Positions 55,301 through 60,089 of a stretch of DNA of 64,000 nt are shown here, piece by piece; positions within the stretch are counted from its first letter, which is position 1; the number at the start of each line of letters is the position of its first letter. The notes under the pieces are model-generated. The model was not told the DNA's origin and did not search any database. It saw only the letters and a list, made by a program, of their open reading frames with translations. The stretch is from Anseranas semipalmata. Its lineage: Eukaryota > Chordata > Aves > Anseriformes > Anseranatidae. The stretch is from positions 116,674 through 180,673 of the forward strand of contig VXAA01001939.1 in the NCBI GenBank assembly GCA_013399115.1. The letters are read 5' to 3'. Position numbers and translations under genes: made by a program.

Positions 55301-58300
55301 ATCTTCTTGCTAACTCATCTGTTGCTTCCCTACTACAGAAAGATGGAACAACTACCCAGGATGAACCTACAGCTTTTGCAATTGGATTTTCACAATCTGA
55401 ATGAGCATCTGTAAGTGCCCACCCAAAAAAACAAAGCCAGTGTAGTCTAGTTCCTCCCGCCCCTGCCAAAAGGAAAACCTGTATAAATGGGCAATCTGAT
55501 GGGCTGAAGGTGACAACCACATGAGTGGATGTAAAGCACACAAATCACAATTGTCCTCACTGATAAGATGCACTTCCAACTAGCAACAAAGAAGCACATT
55601 TGTAAAACTTCTTGTGATACCCATCTGATGCCTCCACTAAAGTCAATGTTGAGCACGGTAACATTACAAAGCACCTAAAGAAAAGGCCGTCATGATTTTT
55701 CTCATTAGCTCCGCCACAGTTAAGTATCCTACCTCCTCTGTCCACAGCAGGTGCACCCAACGTAAAACCAGCAGCTCCTGCCCTGTGAGGAGTCATAAGT
55801 ACTGGGAGGCCTTGTGTACCACCTGCTGAAGCTTCTCCTGTGTTCTCCCAGTCAGTGTATTCTGCCAGTTGTTTGCTAAGACTATATACAGAAAAAGAGG
55901 AACGCATTTGGTAAGAATAACCACGTACCTGCATACACCACTTAATGGAAAAAGAGCCACTTACTATCCATCCTAGATACACTCAAAGCCAAATCAATTC
56001 ATATATTTGCATACATTCACTATGGTAATGCATGCTCTATTTATTGCATTGCTATTACAAACTCATATATTCACTACAGCCGTGTTAATTCTATAGATGC
56101 ATTCCCTTATCTAGGAATTAATTCACTTCTGCTTGGTACATTTTTTCAGTCTAGTTTTTAAGCACACATAACCACCTTTAAGAATGAACACCCATGGGTA
56201 TAATGCTTACACACAAGAGGAGTAAGACTGTTTAGTAATTTAACAAAAGTGGTAATAGCTAGATCTCTGAAAGAAAAGGTGGGTAGTTCCTGGCCAATGG
56301 AGTGGAAGACAGTAATAACAACGGTGCTGGTCTGGAGAGAGGGTTTACATATATTTTACAAGTTCCACGTCTGGATAACTGTAGGTTACAGAAACTTTTT
56401 AAGAGTTTATACTGGGCAGATATGAGCTTAGTAACACAAACTTGAAATCTAACGGAGAATTTTGGATGGAAGTGTTCCTCAGCTTCCAAATTAACACTAA
56501 ACATAGGAACAACACATATCAGAAAATGTCACTGAGTGCAGCTTAAACAGAGGTCTCAAGACACCATTATACCTTGGTGCTGTTACCAGAAAGGTCCAAA
56601 AGCAACAGTGATAACTGACAACTTAGCAATTCTAACAATAAAGTTAAAGTTTACCTGGAATATCCATGAATAATAGCATAATCCTCAGCTGTCCATCCAT
56701 TAGTGTCTTTATGGGAAAGATCAGCACCATAGCGAAGAAGAACTTTTATCAAGTTAAGCTCCCCACCAGATGCAGCAGTCATAAGTGGGGTTCTGAAGCA
56801 TCCAAAATATAATATGAAATATATCATTTTACACAGATATTGCAATTATTTTAATCCTTATTTGCTCGCTCTCAAAAAAAAATCCCCATTAGTTTAAAAT
56901 GAACAGAAGAAGTATTTTTCATTGCTTATCAAGAGCAACAATAAAATGTGAGAGGGAGTCAAAAAATTAAATGTTCAATTTTCAGACAAAGCTTCTACAT
57001 TGACAACACTTACATATGAACGATGCCTCAATTCGAAAAACCCTCTCCTGCATAACAGCAATGCTGCTGACATAATGGCAAGTTTCCTGCTATGGGGCCA
57101 CCGCACACAATGCTTTCTTGCAATTCCCAATGCAGAGAACATGCAATGATGCAGGACAGCAGCCTACAGTAGACCTGTTTTCACCAGTCACACAAGGAAC
57201 TCCTTCTGTATGGCTCCTTCTATTCCAATGCTCATTTTCCCATGCCTCTCATAAATCCAACCTGAAGATGACTAAGGCGATTTACGCAGTTTTGACCAAC
57301 CTCTCACCTTTCACACTTATCTCGAGCATGCACATCAGCTCCTTTTTTAAGAAGAAACTCTACCATCTCTTCATGATGTTCAGAGACAGCAAGAATAAGG
57401 GGGGTATATCCCTCCTGAAAGGGCAGATAAATAATTCAAGTTAAAAATCAAAACCCCAAAACCCTTCAACAGAAGTATTAATGCAACTTTTTGAAATCTC
57501 AAAATTTACCTTATTTTGAGCATCAATATGAGCATTATGTTCAAGTAACATCTCTGCTAGAGATGTGTTAGGAGCTACAGCAGCCAGGTGAAGGGCAGAG
57601 TTGCCGCTAGCATCCGCCAGGTTCGGATCAGCACCGTGCTCTAGCAAAATAGCCACACATTTTTCTTGCTGGCATTGTACTGCCTGGAAACACAAAAAAG
57701 GAAAAACTTCCAACTGACACATTTCACTCTATCAACAAATACTGCAACTTCCCAATGCTGGGAAGCGTCTTCCAAGATTACCTAGCATACACCTAGTCCA
57801 TGCCGATTATAGTTTGCATGTTTCTACACAGGTTTATATAAAGAATACGGCAAGATACCCATCATTTAACACATAATCAATAAACCCCACTTAGAGCAGC
57901 ATAAAATGTTCCACATACCTTCATCAGTGGCGATCTGCTATCATTGTCTAAAAGATTTAGCTTACACTTGTTTTCTACTAGGTATGTAACGACATCCACA
58001 TGTCCATTCGCACAAGCAAGATGCAGTGGTGTCCTAAAAATTAAAATGTATTAAATTAACACTGACAGCTAAAGAAATTGTTTCAGTCTGTGGTATATGG
58101 ATAGGGCAAATCTCATGTCTCAAAAAACCAAAACCAACAACAAAAACAAAACCCAAGCTCATTCCATTGTCAGTAACAGCAGTTGCACACCAAAAGCCTG
58201 AAGCTGGCTAGGAAAAACCCTCCACAGCATCTGCTTAGCCAGGTGATATTTTCTCCACAGTAGAACTGAATCTGCACAAACAGATCCTGGTTTCCAGGCT

Positions 58301-60032
58301 CTCGTCACTGCCTCCAACAGAACTGCACACATGGCACAGAAAGGGAGACCAAGGCTTGGGAATTGGAGGTCTATGGCAAGCAAAAAAGCCACAGTCCATT
58401 GTATCCAAAGCCACAGTCACCCAGACGGTTCCTGCATGCGTTCCCCCCCTAGATCACAGGGGCAAAGCAGCACAAGCTTGGCTCCGTGCAGAAGGCACAC
58501 TGTCTGCCGCTCTGCAGGACGCCTGTCCCAACAGAGCAGGGGATGAGTAGAAAGCCAGGATCTTCCTCCCTTGAAGGTCATGCAACAAAAATCCTGCAAT
58601 TCCTCAAGAACTGGGGAAGAAAGAGTCCACTGTTTTTTGAACTGCATCACTGTGGCTAGAACCCTTCTCTGCATTTAGGAAACCTCAAGTCACCTTGCAA
58701 AAAAAACCAACTGTCAGGGTACTCTGTTGAGAGACAGGAGCACAACAGCTCCTGGGCTAGGTGGGAATGGAAAGGGAGAGGTGCGCAAATACAGGGACAT
58801 GATGCACAAGCACAGCAATTTTTAATGCAGATCCTTCTCTTCCCATCACCGGGCAGCTGAAGAGCGTCCTACACGACAACAGCTTTCGCAAGGCAAGAAG
58901 GATGAGGACAAGAAAAACACACAAAACTTCAAAGAACCTGTCATGTTTTGCCACAGACAGGGAACAGACTGCAGCAGCAACAGAAGAGTTGCTCAAGAGT
59001 GACTATTTCCACTTCTTGAGAAATTCCCAGAGAAGCGTGCAGGATCCTTCACCTCCGAGGAAACGTCTGGCTGTGATTATCTGAAAGCCAACCAGCACGA
59101 CATGCTAGCAGTTTACTGTACAGAGCTCAGATGGGCAACTGATAACCACAACCAATGCAACTATGAAGGAGTCCATAATCTCCTAGAAGCTGCTATGAGC
59201 AAGCAGTAGGAAATGTAACAGTCCTGAAGAAGTTGCCTTCAGCTCTGCAAACAGGAAAGCCTTCAGAAGAACTGCAGTCGTCTTGTTGCTCTTCTGGACC
59301 CTAGCCTACCGTGAGGAAAGGAGAGGTCTCCGCCGGGAGGAAGGCCTGCTGAGCTCCACAGAAGATCCATTACAGGACACACGCTGGCAGAGACCACCAG
59401 CGCACTCACCGCTGCCCGCCCCGGCAAAGCGAGGCCTCCAGCAACAGCAGAACTGCTCTGCACCCGGGCTGGGGGTCCCGCCCGCACCCTGCTCCTCCCG
59501 CCGCGACCCCACGCAGCGCCCGGGCCGCCCCGGCGCCTCCAAGCCGAGCTAGGAGCAGCTCCGGAGGTCGCTCTGGCAGGCGACGGGGGAAAGCGCCCGC
59601 AGCGCCGGGCTCTGACCCGCGACTCACGGCCACCCGCTCCCGCGGAGCTCCCAGCCCCGCGCTGGGCTCTGCCCACCTCCTTCAGCAGGGGCGGCGAGGG
59701 CTCTGCCCTGCCAGACCGCCCCCCGACGGCTGCCCGCCCCGAAGCCACGCTGTCCCGGGGGCATTTCGGGGGAGGGCCGCGGCTGCCGGGGGCCGGCCGG
59801 AGCCCCCGCCCCGCCCTTACCGCTCCGCCTTGTCCCGCCCGTCGATGCCGTGCTTCTTCAGCCCCTGCCGCACCTGGGCCAGGTCGCCGGCGGCGGCCGC
59901 GCGGTGCAGCTTGCCCAGGTCCTTCTGGCGGAGCTCGTAGGCACCGGCGGGGCAGGGCAGGGCAGCGCTGCCGGGCGGCGGCGGCGGCGGCTGCCCCTTC
60001 CTCTTCCTCCCGAGGCCGAAGAGCCTCTTCAT
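5881..60032 (-). CDS. ANKRD26: ANKRD26, ankyrin repeat domain-containing protein 26 (whole gene, 40 coding exons)
   Basis: Complete gene. Splicing the 40 exons listed separately gives 7755 nt, 2584 residues plus a TGA stop; all introns are GT-AG and the phases agree at all 39 junctions. Order in the protein: basic N-terminus [12 protein letters not shown], ankyrin-type repeats about 36-249, acidic linker 250-1240, long coiled coil about 1240-2440, conserved C-terminal tail ending KNYLI. The ankyrin repeats ([23 protein letters not shown]), the DDSW and SPWDSE motifs, the coiled-coil order and the tail all match ANKRD26 as I know it. In mammals the protein sits on distal appendages of the mother centriole and recruits PIDD1 to activate the PIDDosome; 5' UTR variants in the human gene cause thrombocytopenia 2. 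Human ANKRD26 is about 1,710 residues, so this is a long form. The start is chosen because MKRLF aligns with the human MKKIF start. The POTE, ANKRD18/30/36 and CCDC144 relatives are less likely for a single full-length bird gene. Exons 11 and 16 are the least certain. Confidence 0.95.
6030..7437 (-). other. ANKRD26 intron 39
   Basis: 1.4 kb, AT-rich. Several short open frames at 6278-6729 on both strands overlap and have no domain. No exon or repeat recognised. Confidence 0.7.
7438..7483 (-). CDS. ANKRD26: ANKRD26 exon 39 (46 nt, residues 2521-2536)
   Basis: Encodes [15 protein letters not shown] plus one base, matching the family segment MQQELEKNITRELKE. Acceptor TTCTAG, donor G|GTAATG. Small and isolated but the homology and phase are convincing. 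Confidence 0.93.
8478..8898 (+). mobile_element. CR1 LINE fragment in intron 38
   Basis: Contains GAGAGGCTGAGAGCTGGGAC, TTCAGCTTGGAGAAGAGAAG, TTGTGGAGTCTCCATCCTTG, TAGATGATCTCCAGAGGCCC and CCTTCCAACC, ending with TTCTGTGATTCT, the CR1 3' terminal motif. Antisense to ANKRD26. Partly deleted in the middle; no reading frame left. Confidence 0.93.
14777..14860. repeat. AT-rich microsatellite
   Basis: Alternating ATATAA/ATATAC units over more than 80 bases. Confidence 0.9.
15122..15368 (-). CDS. ANKRD26: ANKRD26 exon 38 (residues 2438-2520)
   Basis: Starts [20 protein letters not shown], the end of the DUF3496-like region, then a less conserved Gly/Ser/Leu-rich part ending EAYVAK. 247 nt, acceptor TTTCAG, donor GTAAGC. 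The next exon is 7.6 kb away. Confidence 0.96.
16012..16247 (-). CDS. ANKRD26: ANKRD26 exon 37 (DUF3496-like region, residues 2360-2438)
   Basis: Encodes [33 protein letters not shown] and [18 protein letters not shown]. This corresponds to the C-terminal DUF3496-type region of the family. 236 nt, donor GTAAGT. Confidence 0.97.
16963..17244 (-). CDS. ANKRD26: ANKRD26 exon 36 (coiled coil, residues 2266-2359)
   Basis: 94 whole codons, [20 protein letters not shown] to [10 protein letters not shown]. The [20 protein letters not shown] block and the EVNLFLQ end are near-diagnostic of ANKRD26. Acceptor CTACAG, donor GTAAAT. Confidence 0.97.
18212..18318 (+). mobile_element. Short CR1 3' tail in intron 35
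   Basis: GGTTGGACTAGATGATCTTG, GAGGTCTTTTCCAACCTTCA and TGATTTTATG form the CR1 3' end. About 100 bp, antisense to ANKRD26. Confidence 0.9.
18548..18689 (-). CDS. ANKRD26: ANKRD26 exon 35 (coiled coil, residues 2218-2265)
   Basis: Encodes [20 protein letters not shown] and [18 protein letters not shown], matching the family KKLNEYE and SFHGDLK segment. 142 nt, acceptor GTGCAG, donor GTGAGT. Confidence 0.95.
19116..19228 (-). CDS. ANKRD26: ANKRD26 exon 34 (coiled coil, residues 2181-2218)
   Basis: Encodes [20 protein letters not shown] then [17 protein letters not shown], matching the human KKLMELK and LDQEMKKN segment. The acceptor is TTTTGAAAG, an AAG type; the phase decides it. Donor GTATGG. 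Confidence 0.92.
19909..20043 (-). CDS. ANKRD26: ANKRD26 exon 33 (coiled coil, residues 2136-2180)
   Basis: 45 whole codons from [20 protein letters not shown] to [11 protein letters not shown]. Acceptor CCACAG, donor GTGAGC. Confidence 0.94.
21494..21571 (-). CDS. ANKRD26: ANKRD26 exon 32 (residues 2110-2135)
   Basis: 26 whole codons, [20 protein letters not shown] then EHQHQQ. Acceptor CCTTAG, donor GTACCT. Confidence 0.9.
22669..22762 (-). CDS. ANKRD26: ANKRD26 exon 31 (coiled coil, residues 2078-2109)
   Basis: Encodes [20 protein letters not shown] and [12 protein letters not shown]. 94 nt, acceptor TTTCAG, donor GTAAGG. Alanine at core positions is typical of the coil here. Confidence 0.93.
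22960..23135 (-). CDS. ANKRD26: ANKRD26 exon 30 (coiled coil, residues 2020-2078)
   Basis: Encodes [20 protein letters not shown] and [16 protein letters not shown], ending EEHVQ. 176 nt; acceptor ATTCAG with only a weak pyrimidine tract, donor GTAAGA. Confidence 0.92.
23518..23943 (+). mobile_element. ERVL-type LTR, plus strand, cut by an N gap
   Basis: Starts TGTCATGGCTTTAGCTGGGA and AGAGTTAATTTTCTTC, continues GCTGTGTTTTGG, ACACTGATGTTTTCAG, AGCTGGGAGGGGACACAGCC and CAATAAAAGCTGGGG (TATA-like). This is a bird LTR type that I know as ERVL-related. It runs into the N gap, so its 3' end is missing. It lies in intron 29, antisense to ANKRD26. No coding region. Confidence 0.82.
23944..23968. 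other. Assembly gap (25 N) in intron 29
   Basis: N run followed by a poly(A)/C-rich stretch (AAAAAAAAAACC). It truncates the LTR. Confidence 0.99.
23969..27206 (-). other. Rest of intron 29, and intron 28
   Basis: Intronic DNA on both sides of exon 29. AT-rich; a plus-strand frame at 26227-26604 has no recognisable domain and no support. Nothing else recognised. Confidence 0.65.
25274..25426 (-). CDS. ANKRD26: ANKRD26 exon 29 (coiled coil, residues 1969-2019)
   Basis: Encodes [20 protein letters not shown] then [17 protein letters not shown], a strong match to the family [10 protein letters not shown] segment. 153 nt, acceptor CTTCAG, donor GTATAG. Confidence 0.96.
27207..28163 (-). CDS. 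ANKRD26: ANKRD26 exon 28 (CCDC144C-like coiled coil, residues 1650-1968)
   Basis: 957 nt, 319 codons with no gap. Starts [20 protein letters not shown] and carries the conserved block [18 protein letters not shown], [24 protein letters not shown] and MEERNKELK. This corresponds to the single long CCDC144C-type exon of ANKRD26. Acceptor CACTCAG, donor GTAAAG. Confidence 0.97.
28164..31561 (-). other. ANKRD26 introns 26-27
   Basis: AT-rich introns around exon 27. A 28-T run at 29709-29736 (A28 on the transcript) is the only marked feature; it may be the tail of a small retroposed element but I see no body. Confidence 0.65.
29378..29524 (-). CDS. ANKRD26: ANKRD26 exon 27 (coiled coil, residues 1601-1649)
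   Basis: 49 whole codons, [20 protein letters not shown] through [15 protein letters not shown]. Continues the same coil; acceptor TGTAG, donor GTAAGC. Confidence 0.95.
31562..31745 (-). CDS. ANKRD26: ANKRD26 exon 26 (coiled coil, residues 1539-1600)
   Basis: Encodes [20 protein letters not shown] and [19 protein letters not shown], close to the human RFSLNQEEEK segment. Acceptor TCCCAG, donor GTATAT; 184 nt. Confidence 0.96.
32027..32240 (-). CDS. ANKRD26: ANKRD26 exon 25 (coiled coil, residues 1468-1539)
   Basis: Encodes [20 protein letters not shown], a long heptad helix, and [15 protein letters not shown]. Donor is AA|GTATGT, weaker than consensus at the last exon base. 214 nt. Confidence 0.94.
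32319..32556 (+). mobile_element. LTR-like repeat, diverged copy A (intron 24)
   Basis: Starts TGTATTGGGTCTAGGTGGGC then AGGTTTTGGTAG, the start of an avian LTR type also seen in copy B. The downstream part is alignable (ATCAGCCAAG, TCCAGGAAAG, GAAAGGGCAAAAAC). Much more diverged than copy B. Confidence 0.65.
32558..32970 (+). mobile_element. LTR-like repeat, copy B (intron 24)
   Basis: Starts TGTATCGGGTTTACGTGGCA then GGTTTGGTAGCAGGGGGGC, followed by GCTCCAAAAGGGACCCGCTG, GAAGGGAAAAAACTGCTGTG and CCTGCAGCCCGTGGAGGAGC. I recognise this as a common bird LTR type; the exact family is uncertain. Antisense to ANKRD26; the open frames across it are not genes. Confidence 0.75.
33194..33332 (-). 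CDS. ANKRD26: ANKRD26 exon 24 (residues 1422-1468)
   Basis: Encodes [20 protein letters not shown] then [26 protein letters not shown] and the following hydrophobic helix are strongly family-like. 139 nt, donor GTAAGT. Confidence 0.96.
33563..33596 (-). CDS. ANKRD26: ANKRD26 exon 23 (34 nt, residues 1410-1421)
   Basis: Encodes [12 protein letters not shown], matching the RP-x-KKTS-EKNK segment of the family. Acceptor TTCCAG, donor GTAATG. Confidence 0.91.
33785..34020 (-). mobile_element. CR1 LINE 3' fragment in intron 22
   Basis: Begins AATCATAGAACATCCCAGTT then TGGAAGGGACCTCAAAAGAT and CATCAGGTCCAACT, the CR1 3' terminus in reverse. Same strand as ANKRD26. The right edge is approximate. 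Confidence 0.87.
34114..34643 (-). mobile_element. ERVL-type LTR, minus strand (intron 22)
   Basis: Reverse of the type at 23518: CAGCAGCTAAAACATTGGTG, TGTTATCAACACTGTTTTAA, ACACAGCACTGTG and AATTAACTCCATCCCATCC. The left end holds GGTTAACCCCAGGCAGCC, the usual LTR 3' end in reverse. TG...CA ends fit about 34114 and 34643; no clear target duplication. No coding part. Confidence 0.8.
34644..35484 (-). other. Rest of intron 22
   Basis: AT-rich, with T and A homopolymers at 34794-34809 and 35181-35196 and an alternating pyrimidine/purine stretch (TATATGTGTGCGCACGTG) near 35213. No exon or gene seen. Confidence 0.6.
35485..35640 (-). CDS. ANKRD26: ANKRD26 exon 22 (residues 1358-1410)
   Basis: Encodes a Lys/Ser/Gln-rich stretch and then [14 protein letters not shown], which matches the DDSTLSE-type acidic motif of human ANKRD26. 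156 nt, acceptor CCTTAG, donor GTACTG. Confidence 0.93.
35641..37375 (-). other. ANKRD26 introns 20-21
   Basis: Intronic DNA on both sides of exon 21 (35641-36284, 36524-37375). A weak exon-like stretch at 36115-36180 lacks a usable acceptor. Nothing else recognised. Confidence 0.6.
36285..36523 (-). CDS. ANKRD26: ANKRD26 exon 21 (coiled coil, residues 1279-1358)
   Basis: Encodes [20 protein letters not shown] and continues as a highly charged helix through [17 protein letters not shown] to EMPIK. 239 nt, acceptor TTGTAG, donor GTAAAC. Confidence 0.92.
37376..38350 (-). CDS. ANKRD26: ANKRD26 exon 20 (giant exon, acidic linker into coiled coil, residues 954-1278)
   Basis: 975 nt, 325 whole codons. 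Begins [13 protein letters not shown] after acceptor TTACTTAAG; a nearer AG at 38339-38340 is rejected because it gives an immediate stop. Contains [20 protein letters not shown], the acidic Trp motif [10 protein letters not shown] near residue 1119, and ends in coiled coil with [20 protein letters not shown], a hallmark of ANKRD26 and CCDC144 proteins. Mostly polar and acidic, likely disordered before the coil. Confidence 0.94.
38351..40036 (-). other. ANKRD26 intron 19
   Basis: 1.7 kb. C-rich from 38930 to 39460, with a plus-strand frame at 39234-39692 that has no domain. No repeat that I can name. Confidence 0.6.
40037..40122 (-). CDS. ANKRD26: ANKRD26 exon 19 (residues 925-953)
   Basis: Encodes [20 protein letters not shown] then DAIENYGRQ. 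86 nt; acceptor TTGTAG, donor GTATGT; ends in phase 0. Confidence 0.87.
40980..41316 (+). mobile_element. CR1 LINE fragment in intron 18
   Basis: CR1 3' region: GATGACACCAAGTTAGGCAG, GAGGGATCTGGATAGGCTGG, GGTTCTGCATTTGGGTCATA and CATGAGCCAGCAGTGTGCCC. 41187-41316 is nearly identical to 63337-63466. It breaks off after CTGGTGAGACCA. Antisense to ANKRD26. Confidence 0.93.
41592..41636 (-). CDS. ANKRD26: ANKRD26 exon 18 (residues 910-925)
   Basis: Encodes [15 protein letters not shown], 45 nt. It is 91 bases downstream of exon 17. Acceptor TCTGCAG, donor GTATTC. The DLLEE-x-x-LGD core looks family-like. Confidence 0.86.
41728..41794 (-). CDS. ANKRD26: ANKRD26 exon 17 (residues 888-910)
   Basis: Encodes [20 protein letters not shown] then KS. 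67 nt, acceptor GTAG, donor GTAATG. The pyrimidine tract before the acceptor is weak, so the exact 5' edge is moderately certain. Confidence 0.76.
41876..42429 (+). mobile_element. Solo LTR with 5-bp target site duplication (intron 16)
   Basis: LTR 41881-42424 (544 bp) starts TGCAAGGGACGAGCC and ends GGGTGGGACGTGACA, flanked by AGGAC on both sides (41876-41880, 42425-42429). It has a TATA-like AATAAATA at 42044, a pyrimidine-rich block at 42135-42200 and ATTAAA at 42313. A 5-bp duplication is typical of ERVL-like integration. Plus strand, antisense to ANKRD26. No internal viral genes; no coding frame of viral type. Confidence 0.88.
42458..42477 (-). CDS. ANKRD26: ANKRD26 exon 16 (20-nt microexon, residues 881-887)
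   Basis: Only 20 nt: completes a Glu codon, then KPGNSQ. Acceptor CTTTTCAG, donor GTAAAT. Its phase is required to join exon 15 (phase 1) to exon 17 (phase 0); without it exon 17 would be out of frame. A solo LTR ends 33 bases from its donor. Confidence 0.62.
42478..44073 (-). other. ANKRD26 intron 15
   Basis: 1.6 kb, AT-rich, no repeat family or gene recognised. Confidence 0.6.
44074..44185 (-). CDS. ANKRD26: ANKRD26 exon 15 (residues 844-881)
   Basis: Encodes [20 protein letters not shown] and [17 protein letters not shown]. Linker, phase consistent with both neighbours, acceptor TTTCAG, donor GTAAAT. The S-P-x-x-L-L-P-A-A-D core looks like a conserved linker segment of the family. Confidence 0.82.
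44186..46796 (-). other. ANKRD26 introns 13-14
   Basis: Intronic DNA on both sides of exon 14. Plus-strand frames at 45154-45699 and 46268-46627 are unsupported. Nothing else recognised. Confidence 0.6.
45215..45276 (-). CDS. ANKRD26: ANKRD26 exon 14 (SPWDSE motif, residues 823-843)
   Basis: Encodes [20 protein letters not shown]. The acidic-S-P-W-D-S-E motif is a clear match to the ANKRD26 family. 62 nt, acceptor TTGCAG, donor GTACTT. Confidence 0.93.
46797..46950 (-). CDS. ANKRD26: ANKRD26 exon 13 (residues 772-823)
   Basis: Encodes [20 protein letters not shown] and a polar tail ending SEDTDDER with donor GTGAGT. Charged linker, 154 nt; acceptor TTTTAG. Confidence 0.88.
46951..47528 (-). 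other. ANKRD26 intron 12
   Basis: 578 bp; a 72-codon minus-strand frame at 47106-47324 has no splice sites that would add it to the gene. Not annotated as coding. Confidence 0.6.
47529..48535 (-). CDS. ANKRD26: ANKRD26 exon 12 (giant acidic exon, residues 436-771)
   Basis: 1007 nt open in one frame. Starts [15 protein letters not shown], then a long Glu/Asp tract at residues about 483-530 (38 of 48 residues acidic), then polar sequence with no domain that I recognise, ending AAFSSSTK at donor GTAAGT. Probably disordered. I recall no exon this long at this place in human ANKRD26. The opposite strand also stays open because of the codon bias, which is a shadow. Confidence 0.92.
48252..48395 (-). 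repeat. Polypurine GAA/GAG/GAT tract coding for Glu/Asp run
   Basis: 48 codons of exon 12 (residues 483-530), 38 of them Glu or Asp. On the gene strand it is almost all purine, built of GAG, GAA, GAT and GAC. Prone to slippage and a likely source of length variation. Confidence 0.93.
48606..48797 (-). CDS. ANKRD26: ANKRD26 exon 11 (tandem-acceptor exon, residues 372-436)
   Basis: A strong pyrimidine tract precedes two acceptor AGs four bases apart (TATAG then TAAG). Using the second gives 192 nt in symmetric phase 1, open throughout, joining exons 10 and 12 in frame. It encodes [20 protein letters not shown] followed by a Pro/Ser-rich part; this resembles the acidic DSDSQDE-type segment in the same place in human ANKRD26. 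Using the first AG brings a stop after 18 codons. Skipping the exon also keeps the frame, so it may be an optional cassette. Introns on both sides are very short (92 and 70 nt). Confidence 0.62.
48890..48950 (-). CDS. ANKRD26: ANKRD26 exon 10 (residues 352-372)
   Basis: Encodes [20 protein letters not shown], a family signature (K-P-x-L...LM-x-ASQQ). Donor is A|GTAAGC, leaving one base. 61 nt. Confidence 0.93.
48951..50251 (-). other. ANKRD26 intron 9
   Basis: 1.3 kb; contains a purine tract with GGGA units at 49717-49758. The frame at 49550-49849 passes through this tract and is not a gene. Confidence 0.65.
50252..50324 (-). CDS. ANKRD26: ANKRD26 exon 9 (acidic Trp motif, residues 327-351)
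   Basis: Encodes [20 protein letters not shown] then DFTPK. The DDSW-x-TS-acidic motif matches the same place in mammalian ANKRD26 and CCDC144 proteins as I know them. 73 nt; donor GTATGG. Confidence 0.93.
50406..50439 (-). CDS. ANKRD26: ANKRD26 exon 8 (34 nt, residues 316-327)
   Basis: Small exon encoding [11 protein letters not shown] plus two bases of the next codon. It lies only 81 bases upstream of exon 9 and its phase fits both neighbours. Acceptor AACAG, donor GTGAGA. A short exon of this type is easy to misplace, so confidence is moderate. Confidence 0.78.
51110..51960 (-). mobile_element. CR1 LINE, minus strand (intron 7)
   Basis: Reverse-strand CR1: GGTCTTGAACACCTCCAAGG, CTGCCTCTTCTTCAGGCTGA, CACTTCCCTCAGCCTCCTGG and GCTGGCTCATGCTGAGCTTG. 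The reverse complement of 51549-51680 aligns with the plus copies at 41187 and 63337. The middle is rearranged. Same strand as ANKRD26, and older than those two copies. Confidence 0.87.
52255..52310. repeat. A-rich simple repeat (CAAAA/CAAA)n
   Basis: More than 50 bases of CAAA and CAAAA units in intron 7. Confidence 0.92.
52311..53277 (-). other. Rest of intron 7
   Basis: AT-rich; includes a 21-A run at 53037-53057. No gene or named repeat. Confidence 0.6.
53278..53328 (-). CDS. ANKRD26: ANKRD26 exon 7 (51 nt, residues 299-316)
   Basis: Short exon encoding [17 protein letters not shown] in the only phase that joins exons 6 and 8. Acceptor ATATAG, donor GTATTC. Low-complexity polar linker; the support is frame and splice sites rather than recognised homology. 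Confidence 0.75.
53329..55732 (-). other. ANKRD26 intron 6
   Basis: 2.4 kb between two linker exons. Short frames on both strands overlap without domains. No repeat that I can name. Confidence 0.6.
55733..55881 (-). CDS. ANKRD26: ANKRD26 exon 6 (linker after the ankyrin domain, residues 249-299)
   Basis: Begins [14 protein letters not shown], a capping helix of the type that follows the ankyrin array in this family, then a Gly/Ala-rich stretch with no clear fold. 149 nt; acceptor TATATAG, donor GTAGGA. Confidence 0.88.
55882..57307 (-). other. ANKRD26 introns 4-5
   Basis: 55882-56654 and 56793-57307. Nothing recognised apart from exon 5 between them. Confidence 0.65.
56655..56792 (-). CDS. 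ANKRD26: ANKRD26 exon 5 (last ankyrin repeat, residues 203-249)
   Basis: Encodes [20 protein letters not shown] then [20 protein letters not shown], the last recognisable ankyrin unit. 138 nt, donor GTAAAC; leaves AG in phase 2. Confidence 0.95.
57308..57414 (-). CDS. ANKRD26: ANKRD26 exon 4 (ankyrin repeat, residues 168-203)
   Basis: Encodes [20 protein letters not shown] then [15 protein letters not shown], one ankyrin unit, leaving AG of an Arg codon at the donor GTGAGA. 107 nt. Confidence 0.96.
57510..57683 (-). CDS. ANKRD26: ANKRD26 exon 3 (ankyrin repeats, residues 110-167)
   Basis: 58 whole codons. Encodes [20 protein letters not shown] followed by a second ankyrin unit with SALHLAAVA and [16 protein letters not shown]. 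These residues are among the most conserved in the ANKRD26/POTE family. Acceptor CAG, donor GTAAAT. Confidence 0.97.
57919..58033 (-). CDS. ANKRD26: ANKRD26 exon 2 (ankyrin repeat, residues 71-109)
   Basis: Completes an Arg codon begun in exon 1 and encodes [20 protein letters not shown], the classic ankyrin TPLH helix pair, followed by a beta-turn with LNLLDND and SRSPLMK. Acceptor TAG before 58033, donor GTATGT after 57919; 115 nt. Confidence 0.96.
58034..59820 (-). other. ANKRD26 intron 1
   Basis: 1.8 kb. The part nearest exon 1 (from about 59380) is in the CpG island; frames there, including a long one at 59263-59748, follow base composition. 58100-59280 has no recognised repeat or gene. 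Confidence 0.7.
59821..60032 (-). CDS. ANKRD26: ANKRD26 exon 1 (start codon, residues 1-71)
   Basis: Starts at the ATG 60032-60030 with G at -3. Encodes [14 protein letters not shown], a six-proline run, then [19 protein letters not shown], the first degenerate ankyrin-type unit, ending DGRDKAE. The donor GTAAGG follows base 59821. An in-frame ATG also lies 147 bases upstream at 60179, but the stretch between contains an N and is arginine- and proline-rich, so the family start is preferred. Confidence 0.93.
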
Positions 60033-60065
60033 CCCGCGGCGGGGCCGCGCCGGGTGCCCCGCGCA

Positions 60066-60089
60066 GGGGACGGGGACGGGGACGGGGAC
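60066..60089 (+). repeat. Four tandem GGGGAC units, G-quadruplex-capable
   Basis: Four perfect copies of GGGGAC in a row. They begin 34 bases upstream of the ANKRD26 start codon, so they probably lie in the 5' UTR or at the promoter edge. G runs are on the template strand; the transcript would carry the C-rich version. Four runs of four Gs with two-base loops meet the standard quadruplex pattern. Confidence 0.85.

Noticed and set aside
59263..59748. 161-codon minus-strand frame in the CpG island
   Set aside because: Arg/Gly/Ala-rich product of GC-rich DNA, overlapped by several other frames; it lies in intron 1.
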